64,000 nucleotides of DNA from VRUE01 sp963742535 (GCA_963742535.1 CAVUMC010000001.1:186001-250000), one strand, 5' to 3'. Counted from the first letter of the stretch, positions 50,688 through 59,987 are shown. Translations and numbers: made by a program. Notes: generated by a model not told the origin, from the letters alone.

Positions 50688-51310
50688 GAAACGCTGATCG
50701 ATTGTTCCCTGTGCCACTGGAATGATTCGGCCGGGAAGAAGCCGTTCCATTCGACCGAGGCACCAAGCGCGCTCAGTTCGGAGCCTGTCGCTTTAAAGCT
50801 CGAGGAGCTGAACGTGGCGCTTTCGGTCGCGTTGCTGATCAAGCCGCCGGCTGACCCGGTGACATGCGCCCAGACGCCCCACATCGGGCAGAACCAGCCC
50901 CCGTAGAGGATCCAGACGTTGACATTTTTGACCTTCATGTAGTTGCTGCCGCTAACCGTGGTCAATTCTGCAGGCCAGGGGAAGGATTCGGCTTCGATCG
51001 CTTCCACCGTGCAGGTGGTGTTCGTGTAGCAATTGAACAGGGGGAGTTCGGTGACGTTCCCTTTGCCGGTCCCGCTGCTGTTCCAGATTTCGAATTTGTA
51101 GAGGAAGTTGTCGCAGGTGGTGGTCATTCCCCAGGCAGTGAGGCCGCTTTTTTCGGCCCCTCCGACCATCGTCTCCGTGCCTTTGAGTTCTTCCCCGTTG
51201 AACTTCCAAGCGGGGCCGGCCATCGCCGAACCGGCAAAGACGGCACTCAACATCAGCGCCGCGGCCACAAGGAGAAGCGCACGCGCCGCCCTCCTGCTGT
51301 GCTTTTGCAT
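50684..51310 (-). CDS. Secreted protein of unknown function
   Basis: A 208-residue exported protein with a signal peptide (ARALLLVAAALMLSAVFAGSAMA) and a Trp/Cys/Thr-rich mature domain: AWKFNGEELKGTETM, TTTCDNFLYKF, FNCYTNTTCTVEAI, GGWFCPMWGVW. The Cys pattern and the Trp-x(4)-Glu/Thr opening resemble the larger secreted protein at 3657-4943; both belong to a style of protein that I associate with Solirubrobacterales. GAGGAG lies upstream of the ATG. Coupled to the YbhB-like gene by a 4-nt overlap. Confidence 0.75.
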   Translation of the reverse strand: MQKHSRRAARALLLVAAALMLSAVFAGSAMAGPAWKFNGEELKGTETMVGGAEKSGLTAWGMTTTCDNFLYKFEIWNSSGTGKGNVTELPLFNCYTNTTCTVEAIEAESFPWPAELTTVSGSNYMKVKNVNVWILYGGWFCPMWGVWAHVTGSAGGLISNATESATFSSSSFKATGSELSALGASVEWNGFFPAESFQWHREQSISVS

Positions 51311-51505
51311 GACTGGATCTCCTCTTTTGCTCGATGGACGAGAGAACGACTGCGCAAGCGGTTGCTCACCCCGCCAGCCCTAGTTTTCCTCCCGCAAGTC
51401 TTCAGGAGTTCCCTGAAAGACCCCCAACAAGTACCACAGTTAGGCGCCGCGTACCACCCCCTGGAGGGATTTGTCCGATCCGGACTCGCGCGGTGAGTGC
51501 GCCAG

Positions 51506-52066
51506 CTAGGCGCGGGAGACGTATTCGCCGCTGCGGGTGTCGACGCGGATCGTCTCACCCTCCTCGATGAAGAGGGGCACCTGCACGATGACGCCGGACT
51601 CGAGCGTGGCCGGCTTGCTGCCGCCTCCGGAGGCGGTATCGCCCTTCACGCCGGGCTCGGTCTGCGTCACCTTCATGTCGATCGCGCTGGCGACCTGGAC
51701 GTCGCTGGGCCGCTCGTCGACGAAGAGCACCTCGACCTCGCCGTTGGGCAGCAGCCACTGCATGGCGTCGCCGGCGAGCTCGCGTGAAATCTCGATCTGC
51801 TCGTAGTCGCGGGTATCCATGAAGACCGCCGCATCGCCGGAGTCGTAGAGGTACTGCATCTTGCGCGACTCGGTGCGCACGGGGCGGAACTTCTCCCCCG
51901 CCCGGAATGTCTTGTCCTGGACCGAGCCATCGTCGATCCGGCGCAGCTTGGTGCGCACGAACGCCCCGCCCTTGCCTGGCTTGACGTGCTGAAACTCGAT
52001 GATCCGGAAGATCTTCCCGTCGATCTCGATGTGAGACCCGTTGCGGAATTCGTTGGTGCTGATCAC
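51506..52066 (-). CDS. efp: Translation elongation factor P
   Basis: Relieves ribosome stalling at polyproline stretches. 186 residues in three OB-like domains. The loop that carries the modified residue reads HVKPGKGGAF, with Lys34 at the tip as in species using lysine modification or none; no epmA/B genes are in the window. C-terminal GETIRVDTRSGEYVSRA is typical. ATG start. In most actinobacteria efp follows the M24 peptidase gene directly; here several genes lie between (52.1-55.7 kb). Confidence 0.97.
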   Translation of the reverse strand: MISTNEFRNGSHIEIDGKIFRIIEFQHVKPGKGGAFVRTKLRRIDDGSVQDKTFRAGEKFRPVRTESRKMQYLYDSGDAAVFMDTRDYEQIEISRELAGDAMQWLLPNGEVEVLFVDERPSDVQVASAIDMKVTQTEPGVKGDTASGGGSKPATLESGVIVQVPLFIEEGETIRVDTRSGEYVSRA

Positions 52067-52159
52067 GGCGGAGATCCTAGAGAAGAGGAGCGGGAGTCGC
52101 GGCTTCTCCTCGACTCAACAAAAGGCGACGGATGCCATCGGTTAACTTGCGGACAGGGA

Positions 52160-52654
52160 ATGAAGGGGGTCCGTACAACAGTTGCCCTGGTTGCCGTGCT
52201 GGCGCTGGGATCGGTTTCCGCGGCGCGCGCCGACGAACCGACGCGGCCGCAATACGTCGAACAGGTCGAGCCGATCTGTCAGGCAAATACGGACGCCAAC
52301 CTGCGGATTCTCAAGAACGTCAAGAGCAAGGCCCAAAGCCGCAACCCGGCCAAGATGAAGGAAGCCGGGGCCCAGTTCATCCACGCCTCCGCGGTCTTCG
52401 GCAAGACCGTGGGAAAGATCGCCGCGGTGCCACGGCCGCCACACGACGACGAACGCCTCCTGCGGTGGTTCAAACAGCTCAACATCGTGCGGGAAAAGCT
52501 GCGCAAGCTCGGCGTGGCGCTGCAGGCAGGCGAAGAAATCAAGGCCGCCCATGAACAGATCCGGGTCGAACGGGCCAGCAACGCCGCCAATAACGTCAGC
52601 TTCGTCTTCGAATTCAACGCCTGCCGGCTGACCAAATCCCGCTTCATTCAGTAG
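52160..52654 (+). CDS. Secreted helical protein resembling the kinase extracellular domain
   Basis: A 164-residue exported protein with a signal peptide (TTVALVAVLALGSVSAARA) and a helical mature part: YVEQVEPICQANTDANLRIL, PPHDDERLLRWFKQLNIVRE, then a late Cys in EFNACRLTK. The early Cys in a VEPIC context, a Pro-Pro turn, a long middle helix and the late Cys recall the C-terminal extracellular domain of the Ser/Thr kinase at 5512-7080 (EADAIC ... KAPPAVEPAF ... LKQC). Homology is an inference from this pattern. ATG start at 52160; divergent from efp. Confidence 0.75.
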   Translation: MKGVRTTVALVAVLALGSVSAARADEPTRPQYVEQVEPICQANTDANLRILKNVKSKAQSRNPAKMKEAGAQFIHASAVFGKTVGKIAAVPRPPHDDERLLRWFKQLNIVREKLRKLGVALQAGEEIKAAHEQIRVERASNAANNVSFVFEFNACRLTKSRFIQ

Positions 52655-52680
52655 CGAGCGCGTCCAGCGCCGCGCTGCGG

Positions 52681-53487
52681 CTACTTGGCCGCTTCGGCGC
52701 CGGTGCTCGTCGTCAGCGAACCCGCGGCCCCGCCCGCGAGCACCCGGCGCACGAGGCTTGGCGCGAGGATCCGCGCCACGGCCGCCAGGGCGTAACCGCG
52801 GGGCACGTAGCGCTCCGCCTTGCCGCCCGGGCCGGCCTCGAAGATCGCCTCGGCGACCTTCTTGGGCTTGGAGACGATCCAACGGGTGAGGGCTTTCTCC
52901 CGTAGCTCGGTGGCCGGAAAGCCCTCGGTGACGATGAAGCCGGGGAGAACCATGCCAACGTGGACACCGGCGGCACGCTCCTCCGAGTAGAGCGCGTCGG
53001 TCCAGCCGATCAGGGCGAACTTGCTGGCCGAGTAGGAGCCGGTGCGGGCGCGAGCGACGCGGCCTGCGGTGCTCGCCACGTTGACGATCGCGCTCGGCGC
53101 CGACGCGCGCAGAGCCGGCAACAGGGCCTCTGTCAAGCGCACGACAGCATCAAAATTGAGCTCCATATGGCGCTGGACGTTGGCGTGGCCACCTTCGGCA
53201 AAGGTGCCGCGCCAGGAAGCGCCGGCGTTGTTGACCAGCAGGCTCAATCTCCCGCCGTGCTCCTCAACGTGGGCGCGCACCCGCCCCGGAGCTTTTTCCT
53301 CGGTGAGGTCGGCAGCGACGTAGCTCGCTTTGCATGGCAGTGCTTCGGCCAGGGCCCGCAAGCGGTCCTCGCGACGGGCGACGAGAATCAGCTCCGCGCC
53401 GGGCTCGCGGCTGAGCCGGCGGGCGGTCGCCTCACCGATACCGCTGGAAGCACCGGTGATGAGCGCAACAAATGGCCTGGAAGTCAC
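52681..53487 (-). CDS. Short-chain dehydrogenase/reductase
   Basis: A 268-residue classical SDR: TGASSGIG cofactor loop, RREDRL after the second strand (NADPH-type charge), NNAGAS, catalytic Ser in NVASTAGRV, SYSASKFAL (Tyr-x3-Lys), and LPGFIVTEGF. The C-terminal extension (KPKKVAEAIFEAGPGGKAER) fits the acyl or steroid/polyol SDR subgroup with membrane-associated tails. ATG start. Substrate not predictable. It is convergent with the 52160 gene and divergent from the M42 peptidase. Confidence 0.92.
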   Translation of the reverse strand: MTSRPFVALITGASSGIGEATARRLSREPGAELILVARREDRLRALAEALPCKASYVAADLTEEKAPGRVRAHVEEHGGRLSLLVNNAGASWRGTFAEGGHANVQRHMELNFDAVVRLTEALLPALRASAPSAIVNVASTAGRVARARTGSYSASKFALIGWTDALYSEERAAGVHVGMVLPGFIVTEGFPATELREKALTRWIVSKPKKVAEAIFEAGPGGKAERYVPRGYALAAVARILAPSLVRRVLAGGAAGSLTTSTGAEAAK

Positions 53488-53556
53488 GTTATTAACGGTA
53501 GCCCTTTTGGCGGAACGCGGACGCCTGTTCGAATCGACATACTGCCGCGAATTGCG

Positions 53557-54606
53557 ATGAGCGAAACGCCCCGACTACTCGACAAACTCCTTCGCGCTCC
53601 CGGTCCCTCGGGCTACGAGACCCAAGCCGCCGCTGTCTGGCGTGAGGAGGCCTCCTTCGCCTCGCTCTCCACCGACGGCATCGGCTCCTCGGTGGCGCGG
53701 ATCGGCGAAGCCTCACCGCTGTTCGCCGTGGTCGGGCACATCGACGAGATCGGCCTGGTGATTCGCCACATCGACGAGAACGGCATCCTCTGGTTCGCCC
53801 CGATTGGCGGCTGGGACCCACAGATCCTGGTCGGCCAGCGGGTCGAGGTACAGGGCTCAGATGGCCCGGTGCTGGGTGTGGTCGGCCGCAAGCCACTGCA
53901 CCTGCTCGATGCCGACCAGCGCAAGAAGGTCGTCGAAATGAAGTCCCTGCACATCGACATCGGTGCCGCCGACCGCGAGGAGGCGGAAGCGAAGGTGAGC
54001 GTCGGCGACCCCGTCGTCATCTCCACTGAACCCTTAGGGCTGCTCGGCGATCGCCTCGTCTCGCGCTCGATGGACAACCGGCTTGGGGCCTATGTGGCCC
54101 TGGAGGCGCTGCGTCGATGCCACGAGGGCGATGGACTCGAGGCAAGCTTTGCCGCGATCGCCGCGGTGCAGGAGGAGATCGGCCTCTTCGGCGCCCGCAC
54201 ATCGGCTTTCAAGGTCGAGCCCGATTTGGCGATCGTCGTCGACGTCACCCACGCCACCGACGCGCCCGGAATCGACGAGAAGGAACTGGGCAGCCACGCA
54301 CTCGGCTCGGGCCCGGTGATCTACCGCGGCGCGACGCTCTCTCCCAAGGTCTTCGAGCTGCTTGTTGAGACGGCCGCGGAGGCCGGTATCGAGCACACGG
54401 TCGGCGCCACCGGCAACTCAACCAGCACCGACGCCGACGCCGTCCAGTTCGCCCGCTCGGGCATCCCCACCGGCCTCGTCTCAATCCCCCTGCGCTACAT
54501 GCACTCGCCGGTAGAGATGGCCGACCTCGCCGACGTCGAGGCGACGGTGGAACTGATCGCGGCTTTCGCGCGGCGCCTCAGCAGCGACATCGACCTCAGT
54601 CGCTGA
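53557..54606 (+). CDS. M42-family metallopeptidase (aminopeptidase/endoglucanase-type)
   Basis: A 349-residue dinuclear zinc peptidase. Metal-binding or catalytic points: AVVGHIDEIGLVI (His), SMDNRLGAYVAL (bridging Asp), AVQEEIGLFGA (Glu pair), VVDVTHATD (Asp) and LRYMHSPVE (His). These proteins are self-compartmentalising TET aminopeptidases in known cases. The ATG at 53557 begins the conserved PRLLDKLLRAPGPSGYE segment. Likely monocistronic, followed by a convergent diguanylate cyclase gene. Confidence 0.93.
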   Translation: MSETPRLLDKLLRAPGPSGYETQAAAVWREEASFASLSTDGIGSSVARIGEASPLFAVVGHIDEIGLVIRHIDENGILWFAPIGGWDPQILVGQRVEVQGSDGPVLGVVGRKPLHLLDADQRKKVVEMKSLHIDIGAADREEAEAKVSVGDPVVISTEPLGLLGDRLVSRSMDNRLGAYVALEALRRCHEGDGLEASFAAIAAVQEEIGLFGARTSAFKVEPDLAIVVDVTHATDAPGIDEKELGSHALGSGPVIYRGATLSPKVFELLVETAAEAGIEHTVGATGNSTSTDADAVQFARSGIPTGLVSIPLRYMHSPVEMADLADVEATVELIAAFARRLSSDIDLSR

Positions 54607-54630
54607 GTGTCGTCCCGTCCTGAGAGGCAG

Positions 54631-55659
54631 TCAGTTCGCTACAAAAACTTGGTCGCGACCCCCGGCCTTGGCCGAGTAGAGGGCGGCGTCCGCCCGGGCG
54701 ACGAGGTCGTCGGTGTTGACGACGCTCGGCTTGGTCACCGCTGCGCCGATGCTGATCGTCACGCCGACACCGGCGGGGCGGCGCTTACGCACCGCCTGGC
54801 GCAGGCGCTCGGCGACTCCCACGGCGTCCTGCTCGCTGGCGCCGGGCAAGACGACGAGGATCTCCTCGCCGCCGATGCGGTAAATCGAGTCGCCCGCCCT
54901 TAGTGCCTCCCTCATCGTGTCGGCGACGTCCTGCAGCACGGTGTCGCCGGCGGCGTGCCCGAGCTGGTCATTGACCCGCTTGAAGTGATCGAGGTCGCAG
55001 AGCAGCAGCGCGTGTGACTGGCCGCGCTCCTCGCCGCAAGCGGTGCCCTCCAGCTCGGTCAGGCGCTGCTCGAGCGCGTTGCGGTTGAGCAGGCCGGTCA
55101 GCGGGTCGAGCGTCGAGCGTCGCCGGTGTGCCTTGTCGGACTCGACCAGGGCGCCGGAGAGGATCACCGTGCTGAGCACAAGCGCGAGCGCCGCGATCAA
55201 AGTCTGGCTATGGACGGAGGCGCTGGCCGGGTCGACGGCGACCGTGCTGAGCAGAAAGACGGAGACTAGATAGACCGTGCCAACGACCATGCCCCAGGGG
55301 TCGAAGCGGGCGCCGAGGGTGACGGCGGGCAGCGCGAACCACATCAGCACCGGGCTGGTCGGGCCGCCGGTGGCGATCACCGCGCCGCCAAGCAGGAGCG
55401 GCAGCGCGCCCCAGGCGGCGGCGACCCAGAGCCAGGGACGCTCGCTCGCCTGCATGAAGCGATCGGCAACAGCGAAGCCCGCGAATCCTGCCCCCAGCGG
55501 CAACAGCCAGAGCCAACCAACCTCCGGCCCGGCCGAGGCCAGCGCCAGAGCGAGAATCGCGAAGCAGGCGGCGCGGTAACGCCGCACCCGCTGCTCCATG
55601 TCGAGCAGGCGCTCGCGCCGGGCGCCACGCAGGCTCTCTTTGGTGGTCGTCACGCCCAA
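54631..55659 (-). CDS. Membrane-bound GGDEF diguanylate cyclase
   Basis: Makes the second messenger c-di-GMP. 342 residues. The N-terminal ~190 residues hold about six hydrophobic segments, a membrane sensor of unknown ligand. The catalytic domain (~195-342) has LDPLTGLLNRNAL, DLDHFKRVNDQLGH and YRIGGEEILVV: the active-site loop is GGEEI, an accepted variant of GGDEF. RAGD five residues before it fits the allosteric inhibitory RxxD site, so product feedback is likely. No EAL domain. ATG start; faces the M42 gene convergently. Confidence 0.94.
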   Translation of the reverse strand: MGVTTTKESLRGARRERLLDMEQRVRRYRAACFAILALALASAGPEVGWLWLLPLGAGFAGFAVADRFMQASERPWLWVAAAWGALPLLLGGAVIATGGPTSPVLMWFALPAVTLGARFDPWGMVVGTVYLVSVFLLSTVAVDPASASVHSQTLIAALALVLSTVILSGALVESDKAHRRRSTLDPLTGLLNRNALEQRLTELEGTACGEERGQSHALLLCDLDHFKRVNDQLGHAAGDTVLQDVADTMREALRAGDSIYRIGGEEILVVLPGASEQDAVGVAERLRQAVRKRRPAGVGVTISIGAAVTKPSVVNTDDLVARADAALYSAKAGGRDQVFVAN

Positions 55660-55711
55660 TCATCGACCGGCCACTCGAATTCGCTTAGCCCTGCAGCCCC
55701 CCAGCCGAACG

Positions 55712-56770
55712 TCAGTCGACGATTTGAAGGTCCTTGGGGAGGCTGGAGAGGTTGCGGTAACCCCCATCGGTAACGACGACTAGGTCCTCGATGCGGACGC
55801 CGAGCTTTCCCGGCAGGTAGATGCCGGGCTCAATCGTCACCACTTCCCCCACCGCAAGCACGTCCTCGGAGCGCTGCGAGACGCGCGGTTCCTCGTGGAC
55901 CTCGAGGCCGACGCCGTGACCAAGACCGTGGCCGAAGCGCTCACCATGGCCGGCGGCGGCGATCAGCTCGCGGGCGACGCCGTCGACATCTTCGGCTTTG
56001 GCGCCGGCCTTCACCGCCGTCAGCGCCGCTTCCTGGGCCTCGAGCACGGTCGCGTAGACGGCGCGTGCCTCCTCCCCGGGCTCACCGGCGGCAAAGGTGC
56101 GGGTGCCGTCGGAGCAGTAGCCGTCGAGCTTGGCGCCCATATCGAAGACGACCAGCTCGCCGCGACCGATCTCGCGCTCGCCGGGCTCGGCGTGCGGCAG
56201 CGCTCCATTGGGCCCGGCGGCGACGATCGTCGGGAACGAGGGCTCGGCGCCGAGCTCGCGCATCCGCGCCTCGGCGGCGTGGGCGACGTCGAGCTCGGTG
56301 CGGCCGGAGAGACCACGCTCGAGCGCGAAGCGCCAGATCTCGTCGGCCAGCTCGGAGGCCGCCGCGATCGACGCCAGCTCAGCCTCGTCCTTGACCCGAC
56401 GCAGCTTCTCGACCGTGCCCCAAGCGCCCTCCAGCTCCACCCCGTCCGGCAGTTTCTCCTCCAGGCGCTTCAGCGTGCGCACGGCCATGTGGTGGTCTTC
56501 GAAGCCGGTCTTGCCGCTGAGCCGCTCGGCGATCCCGCCAAGCCAATCGTCGGTGACCGTGACCACGTCCCAGCCCACGATCTCGGCCTCGGCCCGCTCG
56601 GTGTAGCGGAAGTCGGTGAGAAAGACGCGCTGCTCGGGGCCGCAGACGCAGGCGCCGTTGGTGCCGCCGAAGCCGGTCAGATAGCTGACGTTGACCAGGT
56701 CGGTGACGAGGAAGCACTCGAGCTCACGCTCGGCGACGAGCTCGGCGAGGCGATCGCCGCGGGCCTTCAT
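55712..56770 (-). CDS. M24-family aminopeptidase P (Xaa-Pro dipeptidase-like)
   Basis: Cleaves the Xaa-Pro bond of peptides. 352 residues. The N-terminal creatinase-like domain includes FLVTDLVNVSYLTGFGG and FRYTERAEAE. The catalytic pita-bread domain has metal ligands in VVFDMGAKLDGYCSDGTRTF (two Asp), GHGLGHGVGLEVHEEP (His), TIEPGIYLPG (Glu) and GVRIEDLVVV (Glu). ATG at 56770 (MKARGDRLAEL). It is 22 nt downstream of aroQ, the order aroQ-pepP-efp known across actinobacteria. Confidence 0.95.
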   Translation of the reverse strand: MKARGDRLAELVAERELECFLVTDLVNVSYLTGFGGTNGACVCGPEQRVFLTDFRYTERAEAEIVGWDVVTVTDDWLGGIAERLSGKTGFEDHHMAVRTLKRLEEKLPDGVELEGAWGTVEKLRRVKDEAELASIAAASELADEIWRFALERGLSGRTELDVAHAAEARMRELGAEPSFPTIVAAGPNGALPHAEPGEREIGRGELVVFDMGAKLDGYCSDGTRTFAAGEPGEEARAVYATVLEAQEAALTAVKAGAKAEDVDGVARELIAAAGHGERFGHGLGHGVGLEVHEEPRVSQRSEDVLAVGEVVTIEPGIYLPGKLGVRIEDLVVVTDGGYRNLSSLPKDLQIVD

Positions 56771-56792
56771 CGACGAGCATCCAAGGCGAGGG

Positions 56793-57248
56793 TCACGCGC
56801 TTGCGCCCAGCTCGCGCGCGAGCAGCTCCAGCGCCTCTCGATACCCATCGGGGCCCTTGCCGAAGATCTTTTCCAGCACCAGCCCCTCGAAGACCGAGAG
56901 CTTGCGCCACTCATCGCGCCCCTCGACATTGGAGAGGTGGACCTCGACGGCGGGGACGCCGGCGACGTCGAGCGCATCGGCAATCGCGCGGCTGTAGTGG
57001 CTCCAGGCACCGGCGTTGACGATCGCCGCGTCGGCCAGCTCGGGCACCCGATGCAGGTATTCGCAGAACTCACCCTCGGAGTTGGTCTGGAAGAAGATCG
57101 CTTCGAGGTTCAGCTCGCGAGCCCAAGCCTGGATTTTGGACTCCAGTTCAACCAGCGAGAGCCCGCCGTACATCTCGGGATCGCGTCGCTCGAGCACGTT
57201 GAAGTTGACCCCGTGTAGGACGGCGACGCGGTTGTGGGATGTGGTCAT
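56793..57248 (-). CDS. aroQ: Type II 3-dehydroquinate dehydratase (AroQ), variant active-site sequence
   Basis: Third step of the shikimate pathway. 151 residues, full length for the type II family. Overall layout matches (VLHGVNFNVLERRDPEMYGG, QTNSEGEFCEYLH, VNAGAWSHYSRAI, VEVHLSNVEGRDEWRK), but several near-invariant positions differ: GPNLN is GVNFN and the NPGAxTH signature is NAGAWSH. The lid Tyr and catalytic His remain recognisable. Surrounded by aroK-aroB, aroC and aroE, so the function is probably kept. ATG start; stop/start overlap with aroKB. Confidence 0.92.
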   Translation of the reverse strand: MTTSHNRVAVLHGVNFNVLERRDPEMYGGLSLVELESKIQAWARELNLEAIFFQTNSEGEFCEYLHRVPELADAAIVNAGAWSHYSRAIADALDVAGVPAVEVHLSNVEGRDEWRKLSVFEGLVLEKIFGKGPDGYREALELLARELGASA

Positions 57249-58774
57249 CGGTAGAGCTCCTGCACGGCCGTGCGGACCTTAGCCGCATCGACGAGCTGGC
57301 CGGTGCGCGGGGCGCCGGGCTCGGCGAGTAGGACGAAGCCGACGCCCTCGGACGTACGCTTCTTGTCGCGCTGCAGGGCGTCGAGGACGGGATCGGACTC
57401 GATCGCCGGATCGAGCGTCACGGGCAATCCGTGACGCTCGAGGATCGTCCCGACCTCCTCGCGCAGCTCCGGCACCTTGGAGAGGCGCAGCGCCGCAAGC
57501 AGACCGAGGCCAACCGCCTCACCGTGGCGGTAGCGCTCGTAACCGCTTGCCGCCTCAATCGCGTGGCCAACCGTGTGGCCGAGGTTGAGCACTGCGCGCA
57601 AGCCGGCGTCGCGCTCATCCGCGGCGACGACCTCGCACTTGTAGCGAGCACAGGCGAAAACGAGCGTGGCGAGCTGCTCGGGATCAAGGCTCTCGAGCGA
57701 GCGCGCCTGCTCCCAAAGCTCACCGCCGGCCAGCAGACCGGTCTTGAGTAGCTCGACGAAGCCCGCCGCGAGCTCCTCGCGCGGCAGGCTGGCGAGCGTG
57801 CTCGTGTCGCTGAGCACGGCGGCGGGGAGGTGATAGGCGCCGGCGTAGTTCTTGCCCTCCGGCAGGTCGACACCGGTCTTGCCGCCGTAGGCCGAGTCAA
57901 CCTGGGCGACCAGCGTCGTCGGCACCTGGACCACCGGCACCCCGCGCTGGTAGAGGTGGGAGCAGAAGCCGGCAAGATCGCCGACGACACCGCCACCGAG
58001 GGCGACAACGTGGTCGCTGCGGGTCATACCCAGACGCGCCATCTCACGCAGCACCCGCTCTGCCTCAGCCATCGTCTTCGCCGACTCCCCCGGCGGGACC
58101 TCGACCGTTGCGGCCAGCGGGGCCAGGCGATCGGCGTAGAGCGGGCCGACGGTGCTGTCGGTGATGCAACAGCGCTCGCCGGGCAACGGCCAGGGACCAG
58201 CTCCGAGCAGACCAGGACCGACGAAGACCGGGTACTCGCCGGAGGCGCTCGCCGCCCAGAGCATCTTCGTGCCGAGCGGCAGCTCGGTCAGGGCCAGCAG
58301 CGAGGGCATCGCGCGGGTGATCAGGCCCCGATCGCCAGGCGGGACGATCGCGTCGGCGAGAGACTCGTAGAAGGGCAGGCGCTCGTCCAGCAGGTGGGCG
58401 ACGTCATCGGCGTTTTTTGCCAACGGGCGGTCGCTGCGGGCGATCCGCCGCCAGGCCTCACGGGCATCGACCTGCAGCCAGACGACGATGTGACGCGAGA
58501 GAGCGCCCCGCACCCGGTCTGAGAGGACGCTGCCGCCGCCAAGGGCGATCGAGCCACCGTCGGCCCGCTCCAGCAGCTCGCCGACTATCTCGGCCTCACG
58601 AGCACGAAAGGCGTCCTCGCCGTCCTCCTCAAAGGCCCGCTGGATCGGCTTGCCGAAGGCCTTCTCCGTCAGCTCGTCGATCTCGGTTACCTCCAACCCC
58701 GCGTCGCGGGCGGCCGCGAGCGCCGTCGACTTGCCGGCCCCCATGAACCCGATGAATACGAGGGCGGGCTTCAC
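57245..58774 (-). CDS. aroKB: Fused shikimate kinase and 3-dehydroquinate synthase (AroK-AroB)
   Basis: A single 509-residue protein with two shikimate-pathway enzymes. Residues 1-160: shikimate kinase, P-loop GFMGAGKST, substrate Asp/Arg region, LALGGGSVL-type GGG loop and lid Arg (RSDRPLA). Residues ~170-509: dehydroquinate synthase, with NAD motif GGGVVGDLAGFCSHLY, PTTLVAQVDSAYGGKTGVD, and zinc ligands in EELAAGFVELLKTG, NLGHTVGHAIE and RHGEAVGLG. No stop separates the domains; these are separate genes in most bacteria. ATG at 58774; 3 nt between it and the aroC stop. Confidence 0.95.
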   Translation of the reverse strand: MKPALVFIGFMGAGKSTALAAARDAGLEVTEIDELTEKAFGKPIQRAFEEDGEDAFRAREAEIVGELLERADGGSIALGGGSVLSDRVRGALSRHIVVWLQVDAREAWRRIARSDRPLAKNADDVAHLLDERLPFYESLADAIVPPGDRGLITRAMPSLLALTELPLGTKMLWAASASGEYPVFVGPGLLGAGPWPLPGERCCITDSTVGPLYADRLAPLAATVEVPPGESAKTMAEAERVLREMARLGMTRSDHVVALGGGVVGDLAGFCSHLYQRGVPVVQVPTTLVAQVDSAYGGKTGVDLPEGKNYAGAYHLPAAVLSDTSTLASLPREELAAGFVELLKTGLLAGGELWEQARSLESLDPEQLATLVFACARYKCEVVAADERDAGLRAVLNLGHTVGHAIEAASGYERYRHGEAVGLGLLAALRLSKVPELREEVGTILERHGLPVTLDPAIESDPVLDALQRDKKRTSEGVGFVLLAEPGAPRTGQLVDAAKVRTAVQELYR

Positions 58775-58777
58775 TGC

Positions 58778-59944
58778 TCAGCCCCGGAAGTCGATGCGCT
58801 TCTTGTATGCCTCGACCGCGGCGTGCACGTCGTCGATGTGGTCGCCGCCGAACTTCTCGCGGTAGGTGCGGGCGAGGGCGAGGCAGACCATCGCCTCGGC
58901 GACGACCGCAGCCGCGGGGACGACAGTCGAGTCGGTGCGCTCGCGCAACGCCTGGGCCGGCTGCTTGGTCTCGGTGTCGACCGAGCGCAGTGGCTTGGTC
59001 AAGGTTGAGATTGGCTTGATCGCGGCGCGCACCGAGAGCGGCAGGCCGTTGGTCATGCCGCCCTCGAGGCCGCCGGCGTGGTTGGTCTCGCGGAAGTAGC
59101 CGCGCTCCTCCGACCAGAAGATCTCGTCGTGGGCCTGCGATCCCGGGCGCCCGGCGACGTCCCAGGCTTCGCCGATCGAGACCCCCTTGACCGACTGGAT
59201 CGAGGCGACCGCGCCGGCGAGCCGGCCGTCGAGGCGGTCTTCCCAGGAGATATGCGAGCCGAGACCCGGCACCAAGCCGAAGGCGCGCACCTCGAAGGTG
59301 CCGCCGAGACTCTCGTTGGCCTTGCGCAGGCGGTTGATCTCCTCCACCATCGCCGCGCTCGCCTCGGGGTCGAGGCAACGCACCGGATCGTCATCGACCG
59401 CGGTGAAGTCTTCAAGGCCGAGGTCGTCTCGCTCGGGCGCTTTGACCGACGCGATCTGGGTCACGTGACTGTGCACGCTGACGCCCAAGGCGGTGAGAAA
59501 GCCGCGAGCGATCGAGCCGGCGGCGACGCGGGCGGCGGTCTCGCGAGCGCTGGCGCGCTCGAGAACATTGCGGATGTCCTCGTGGCCGTACTTCTGGGCG
59601 CCAACCAGGTCGGCGTGACCAGGCCGCGGCAGATGGACCTGGTCGACGTCGGCGTCGACCGGCCAGGGGTTCATCCGCTCCTCCCAGTTGGAGTAGTCGC
59701 GGTTGGCGACGAGGATCGCGATCGGGCTGCCAAGCGTGCGGCCGTGGCGCAGTCCGGAGCGGATCTCGACCGTGTCGGTCTCGATTTTCATCCGCCCGCC
59801 ACGACCGTGACCGAGCTGCCGCCGCGCCATGTCGCCGTCGAGCGCCTCGCGCTCGAGCTCGAGCCCGGCGGGCATCCCCTCGACAATCGCGACCAAACCC
59901 GGCCCGTGCGACTCCCCCGCTGTGGTGAACCTGAATCCGCTCAT
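58778..59944 (-). CDS. aroC: Chorismate synthase AroC
   Basis: Last step of the shikimate pathway (EPSP to chorismate, FMN dependent). 388 residues. N-terminus TTAGESHGPGLVAIVEGMPA, then the first signature GRGGRMKIETDTVEIRSGLR, RPGHADL-type segment (LPRPGHADLVGAQKYGHEDI), RASARETAARVAAG, and the C-terminal RTDSTVVPAAAVVAEAMV. ATG start. First or second gene of the minus-strand aroC-aroKB-aroQ run; a 50-nt hairpin element separates it from aroE. Confidence 0.98.
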   Translation of the reverse strand: MSGFRFTTAGESHGPGLVAIVEGMPAGLELEREALDGDMARRQLGHGRGGRMKIETDTVEIRSGLRHGRTLGSPIAILVANRDYSNWEERMNPWPVDADVDQVHLPRPGHADLVGAQKYGHEDIRNVLERASARETAARVAAGSIARGFLTALGVSVHSHVTQIASVKAPERDDLGLEDFTAVDDDPVRCLDPEASAAMVEEINRLRKANESLGGTFEVRAFGLVPGLGSHISWEDRLDGRLAGAVASIQSVKGVSIGEAWDVAGRPGSQAHDEIFWSEERGYFRETNHAGGLEGGMTNGLPLSVRAAIKPISTLTKPLRSVDTETKQPAQALRERTDSTVVPAAAVVAEAMVCLALARTYREKFGGDHIDDVHAAVEAYKKRIDFRG

Positions 59945-59987
59945 CTCCAGCGCAAGGCTATCGGCGGATCACCCCAAAGGATGCCCC

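Noticed and set aside
51311..51505. Riboswitch upstream of the secreted-protein gene next to efp
   Set aside because: The 195-bp spacer has some pairing potential (GGAGGG, CCGGAC) but I could match no known riboswitch consensus.
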